Shown here: one piece after another, positions 5,271-6,615 of the stretch
Layout: every line of letters starts with the position of its first letter
How positions within the stretch are numbered: the first letter of the stretch is position 1
Assembly (NCBI RefSeq): GCF_937976295.1
Contig: NZ_CALJRY010000024.1
Location: 1 to 6,615 of the forward strand
From: an uncultured Rothia sp.
GTDB lineage: Bacteria > Actinomycetota > Actinomycetes > Actinomycetales > Micrococcaceae
DNA length: 6,615 nucleotides
Direction: 5' to 3'
Notes under the pieces: generated by a model
The model's database searches: none
Seen by the model: only the letters and a program-made list of their open reading frames with translations
Told to the model about the DNA's origin: nothing
Program-made: the position numbers and the translations under genes

Positions 5271-6131
5271 TTAGCGTGCGCCGCCCTTGTAGATCAGTTC
5301 GCGTGCCACCTGGCGGTATGCTTCCGCACCGGGGTGGCTGGAGGCGTAGCTGAGAATCGGCTCAGCGGACACCGATGCGTCCGGGAACTTCACGGTGCGC
5401 TTGATGACGGTGTCGAAGACCTTGTCGCCGAATGCGTCCACGATGCGTGCCAAAACTTCCTTGGAGTGGATGGTGCGGGCATCGAACATGGTGGCAAGTA
5501 CGCCGGAGATTTCGAGGTCGGGGTTCAAACGATCCTGAACCTTCTCGATGGAGTCGACCAGCAACGCGACAGCGCGCAACGCGAAGAACTCACAAATCAG
5601 CGGAATGATGACGCCTTCGGAGGCGGTCAGTGCGTTGACGGTCAGCAGGCCCAGGGAGGGCTGGCAGTCGATGAGGATGACGTCGTATTCGTCGCGGACC
5701 TTGCGCAGTGCCGAGGCGAGAACCTGCTCGCGAGCCACTTCGTTGACCAGCTGAACTTCAGCCGCGGAGAGGTCAATGTTGGCGGGCAGCAGGTCGATGT
5801 TCTCCACGCCGGTGGGCAGGATGACGTCCTTGATGTCGACCTTGCGGTCCATCATGACGTTGTAGACGGTCAGGTCCAGTTCGTGCGGGTTCGCACCGAA
5901 ACCGGCGGAGAGAGCACCCTGCGGGTCGAAGTCGACCAGCAGCACCTTACGGCCACATTCTGCCAGTGCCGCGCCCAGGTTAATGGTGGAGGTGGTCTTA
6001 CCCACGCCGCCCTTCTGATTCACCATAGAGATAATGCGGGCGGGACCGTGGCTGCTCAGCGGAGCCGGGTCGGGGTATACGCGCAGGGGTCGACCGGTGG
6101 GGCCGAGTTCTTGAGCCTGAGCTTCAGTCAA
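5271..6131 (-). CDS. parA: ParA/Soj-family partition ATPase without an adjacent parB
   Basis: This is a ParA/MinD-superfamily ATPase; ParA proteins dimerise on ATP, bind DNA non-specifically and move ParB-bound cargo during chromosome segregation. After a leader of about 30 residues, the deviant Walker A KGGVGKTT is at 40-47. The A' motif VDFDPQG is at 66-72 and Walker B VILIDCQPS at 151-159 with D155. The C-terminal part has IKRTVKFPDASVSAEPIL (243-260) and SHPGAEAYRQVARE (265-278), as in Soj-type ParA. At 286 residues it is of normal length. The start is TTG at 6131-6129 with GAAGGTG 5 nt upstream; an in-frame stop at 6162-6164 and no ATG or GTG between leave little choice. There is no parB beside it, as in the equivalent actinobacterial genes next to scpA (for example the Mycobacterium tuberculosis locus). 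It may not be the main chromosomal ParA. Confidence 0.92.
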   Translation of the reverse strand: MTEAQAQELGPTGRPLRVYPDPAPLSSHGPARIISMVNQKGGVGKTTSTINLGAALAECGRKVLLVDFDPQGALSAGFGANPHELDLTVYNVMMDRKVDIKDVILPTGVENIDLLPANIDLSAAEVQLVNEVAREQVLASALRKVRDEYDVILIDCQPSLGLLTVNALTASEGVIIPLICEFFALRAVALLVDSIEKVQDRLNPDLEISGVLATMFDARTIHSKEVLARIVDAFGDKVFDTVIKRTVKFPDASVSAEPILSYASSHPGAEAYRQVARELIYKGGAR

Positions 6132-6136
6132 TGGTT

Positions 6137-6143
6137 CACCTTC
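6137..6143 (-). promoter_or_regulatory. parA ribosome binding site deciding a TTG start
   Basis: GAAGGTG on the minus strand ends 5 nt before TTG 6131-6129. The closest ATG upstream (6147-6145) is out of frame and runs into a stop within six codons. This site and the in-frame stop at 6162-6164 together fix the TTG as the start. Confidence 0.75.
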
Positions 6144-6165
6144 ATCAATGAATTCGAAGTTTTAA

Positions 6166-6196
6166 AGTTTAAGCGTTGTCTATAAGGTTACCTCAA
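6166..6196 (-). promoter_or_regulatory. Weak candidate promoter for parA in an AT-rich leader
   Basis: The gap between xerD and parA (6132-6225, 94 nt) is clearly AT-rich from about 6145 to 6190, unlike the flanking genes. TTGAGG reads at 6196-6191 on the minus strand. Possible -10 matches are TAAACT at 6171-6166 (19-nt spacing) or CTTAAA at 6173-6168 (17-nt spacing), both poor. parA may instead be read through from xerD. Confidence 0.3.
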
Positions 6197-6217
6197 GAGC
6201 GGCTGTTCCGCGGTTTG

Positions 6218-6235
6218 ACGGGGTTTTATCCCCGT
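6218..6235. repeat. Small hairpin spanning the xerD stop codon
   Basis: ACGGGG at 6218-6223 pairs with CCCCGT at 6230-6235 across a 6-nt loop that contains part of the xerD TAA stop (6226-6228). No T-tract follows on the minus strand, so termination is doubtful. A GCGG/CCGC pair at 6199-6211 lies just downstream. Confidence 0.5.
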
Positions 6236-6615
6236 TCGTGGGCACGCGGATGCGCCATGCGGTACACCTCCATGAGCCCCTCGGGCGTGACCTTGGTGTA
6301 CACCTGCGTGGTGGCGATGGAGGCGTGCCCGAGCAGTTCTTGCACCACACGAATATCGGCGCCGCCCTGCAGCAGGTGCGTTGCGAAGCTGTGGCGCATG
6401 GAGTGCGGTGAGAAGTCGGAGCTGAGCCCAGCGGCTTCGGCGGCTTCTTTGAGGATGAGCCAGGCACCTTGGCGTCCGAGCCTGCCGCCTCGCCCGTTGA
6501 CGAAGAGCGCGGCGGTGCCTTTACCGTGCGCTACGAGGGAGGGGCGGGCACGCACCAGGTAGTCTTGGATTGCTTTTTGGGCGTAGCTTCCGATGGGTAC
6601 GAGTCGTTCTTTGTT
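6226..6615 (-). CDS. xerD: Tyrosine recombinase XerD, C-terminal 129 codons (5' end outside window)
   Basis: XerD, with XerC, resolves chromosome dimers by cutting and rejoining DNA at dif near the terminus at division. The visible frame is open to the window edge and encodes most of the catalytic domain. It starts inside the conserved GKGxKER region (NKERLVPIGSYA, visible residues 1-12). The catalytic HSMRHSFATHLLQGGAD stretch is at 71-87 with H71 and R74, LLGH at 94-97 with H97, and the nucleophile Y106 in TTQVYT. The protein ends with the HPRA motif common near the C-terminus of XerC and XerD. The first catalytic arginine lies outside the window. Full-length family members are about 300 residues. 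XerD is preferred over XerC because of its place before parA and scpAB, the usual actinobacterial position; motif content alone does not separate them fully. Confidence 0.92.
   Translation of the reverse strand, partial: NKERLVPIGSYAQKAIQDYLVRARPSLVAHGKGTAALFVNGRGGRLGRQGAWLILKEAAEAAGLSSDFSPHSMRHSFATHLLQGGADIRVVQELLGHASIATTQVYTKVTPEGLMEVYRMAHPRAHERG

Noticed and set aside
5334..6185. 283-codon open frame on the plus strand opposite parA
   Set aside because: The Gly/Val/Asp/Gln-rich translation has no motif, while the minus-strand frame has all ParA motifs.
6226..6555. xerD beginning at GTG 6555
   Set aside because: The frame stays open to the window edge and the upstream codons encode the conserved NKERLVPIG segment, so the gene starts outside the window.
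1..6615. CRISPR arrays, insertion sequences, phage genes, tRNA or rRNA genes, toxin-antitoxin pairs
   Set aside because: None was seen. The only repeats are short in-frame coding repeats, a small leader duplication and local palindromes, and the only recombinase is the housekeeping XerD.

Overview
The window looks like a core chromosomal segment of a moderately GC-rich actinobacterium in the order Micrococcales. The protein sequences and gene order would fit a Rothia-like organism. The genus is an inference from memory of similar loci, not something the sequence proves. All seven recognisable genes lie on the minus strand, so transcription runs from high to low coordinates. There is no insertion sequence, prophage, CRISPR array, tRNA or rRNA gene, and no stretch over 300 bases lacks a gene.

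In transcription order the genes are: the C-terminal part of xerD (6615-6226, cut by the window edge), an orphan parA/soj-type ATPase (6131-5271), scpA (5063-4065), scpB (4072-3059), an RluB-type 23S rRNA pseudouridine synthase (2888-1728), tyrA prephenate dehydrogenase (1709-540), and the N-terminal 161 codons of cmk cytidylate kinase (485-1, cut by the edge). This is the xerD-parA-scpA-scpB-rluB-cmk cluster known from many actinobacteria, here with tyrA between rluB and cmk.

The first block handles chromosome topology and segregation. XerD resolves chromosome dimers at dif, ParA is a partition-type ATPase, and ScpA and ScpB are the kleisin and winged-helix subunits of the SMC condensin. The second block is housekeeping: rRNA modification, tyrosine synthesis and CMP recycling. 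scpA and scpB overlap by 8 nt. rluB and tyrA are 18 nt apart, and tyrA and cmk 54 nt apart. The scpA-to-cmk block is therefore probably one operon, possibly with extra input in the 170-nt gap before rluB.

The most distinctive non-coding element is between parA and scpA. A two-tier palindrome (14-bp outer stem, 7-bp inner stem) sits just after the parA stop. Embedded in it is a good sigma-70-like promoter (TTGAGT, 17 nt, TATAAT) facing scpA, so a terminator-like structure and a promoter share the same bases. The most distinctive protein features are low-complexity extensions: a basic Gly/Arg/Lys-rich N-terminus of about 140 residues on RluB, an acidic N-terminus of about 135 residues on ScpB, and an acidic tail on ScpA. 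Each contains short in-frame tandem DNA repeats. I found no evidence of an entirely new system; this is a conserved housekeeping locus with some regulatory and protein-tail oddities.
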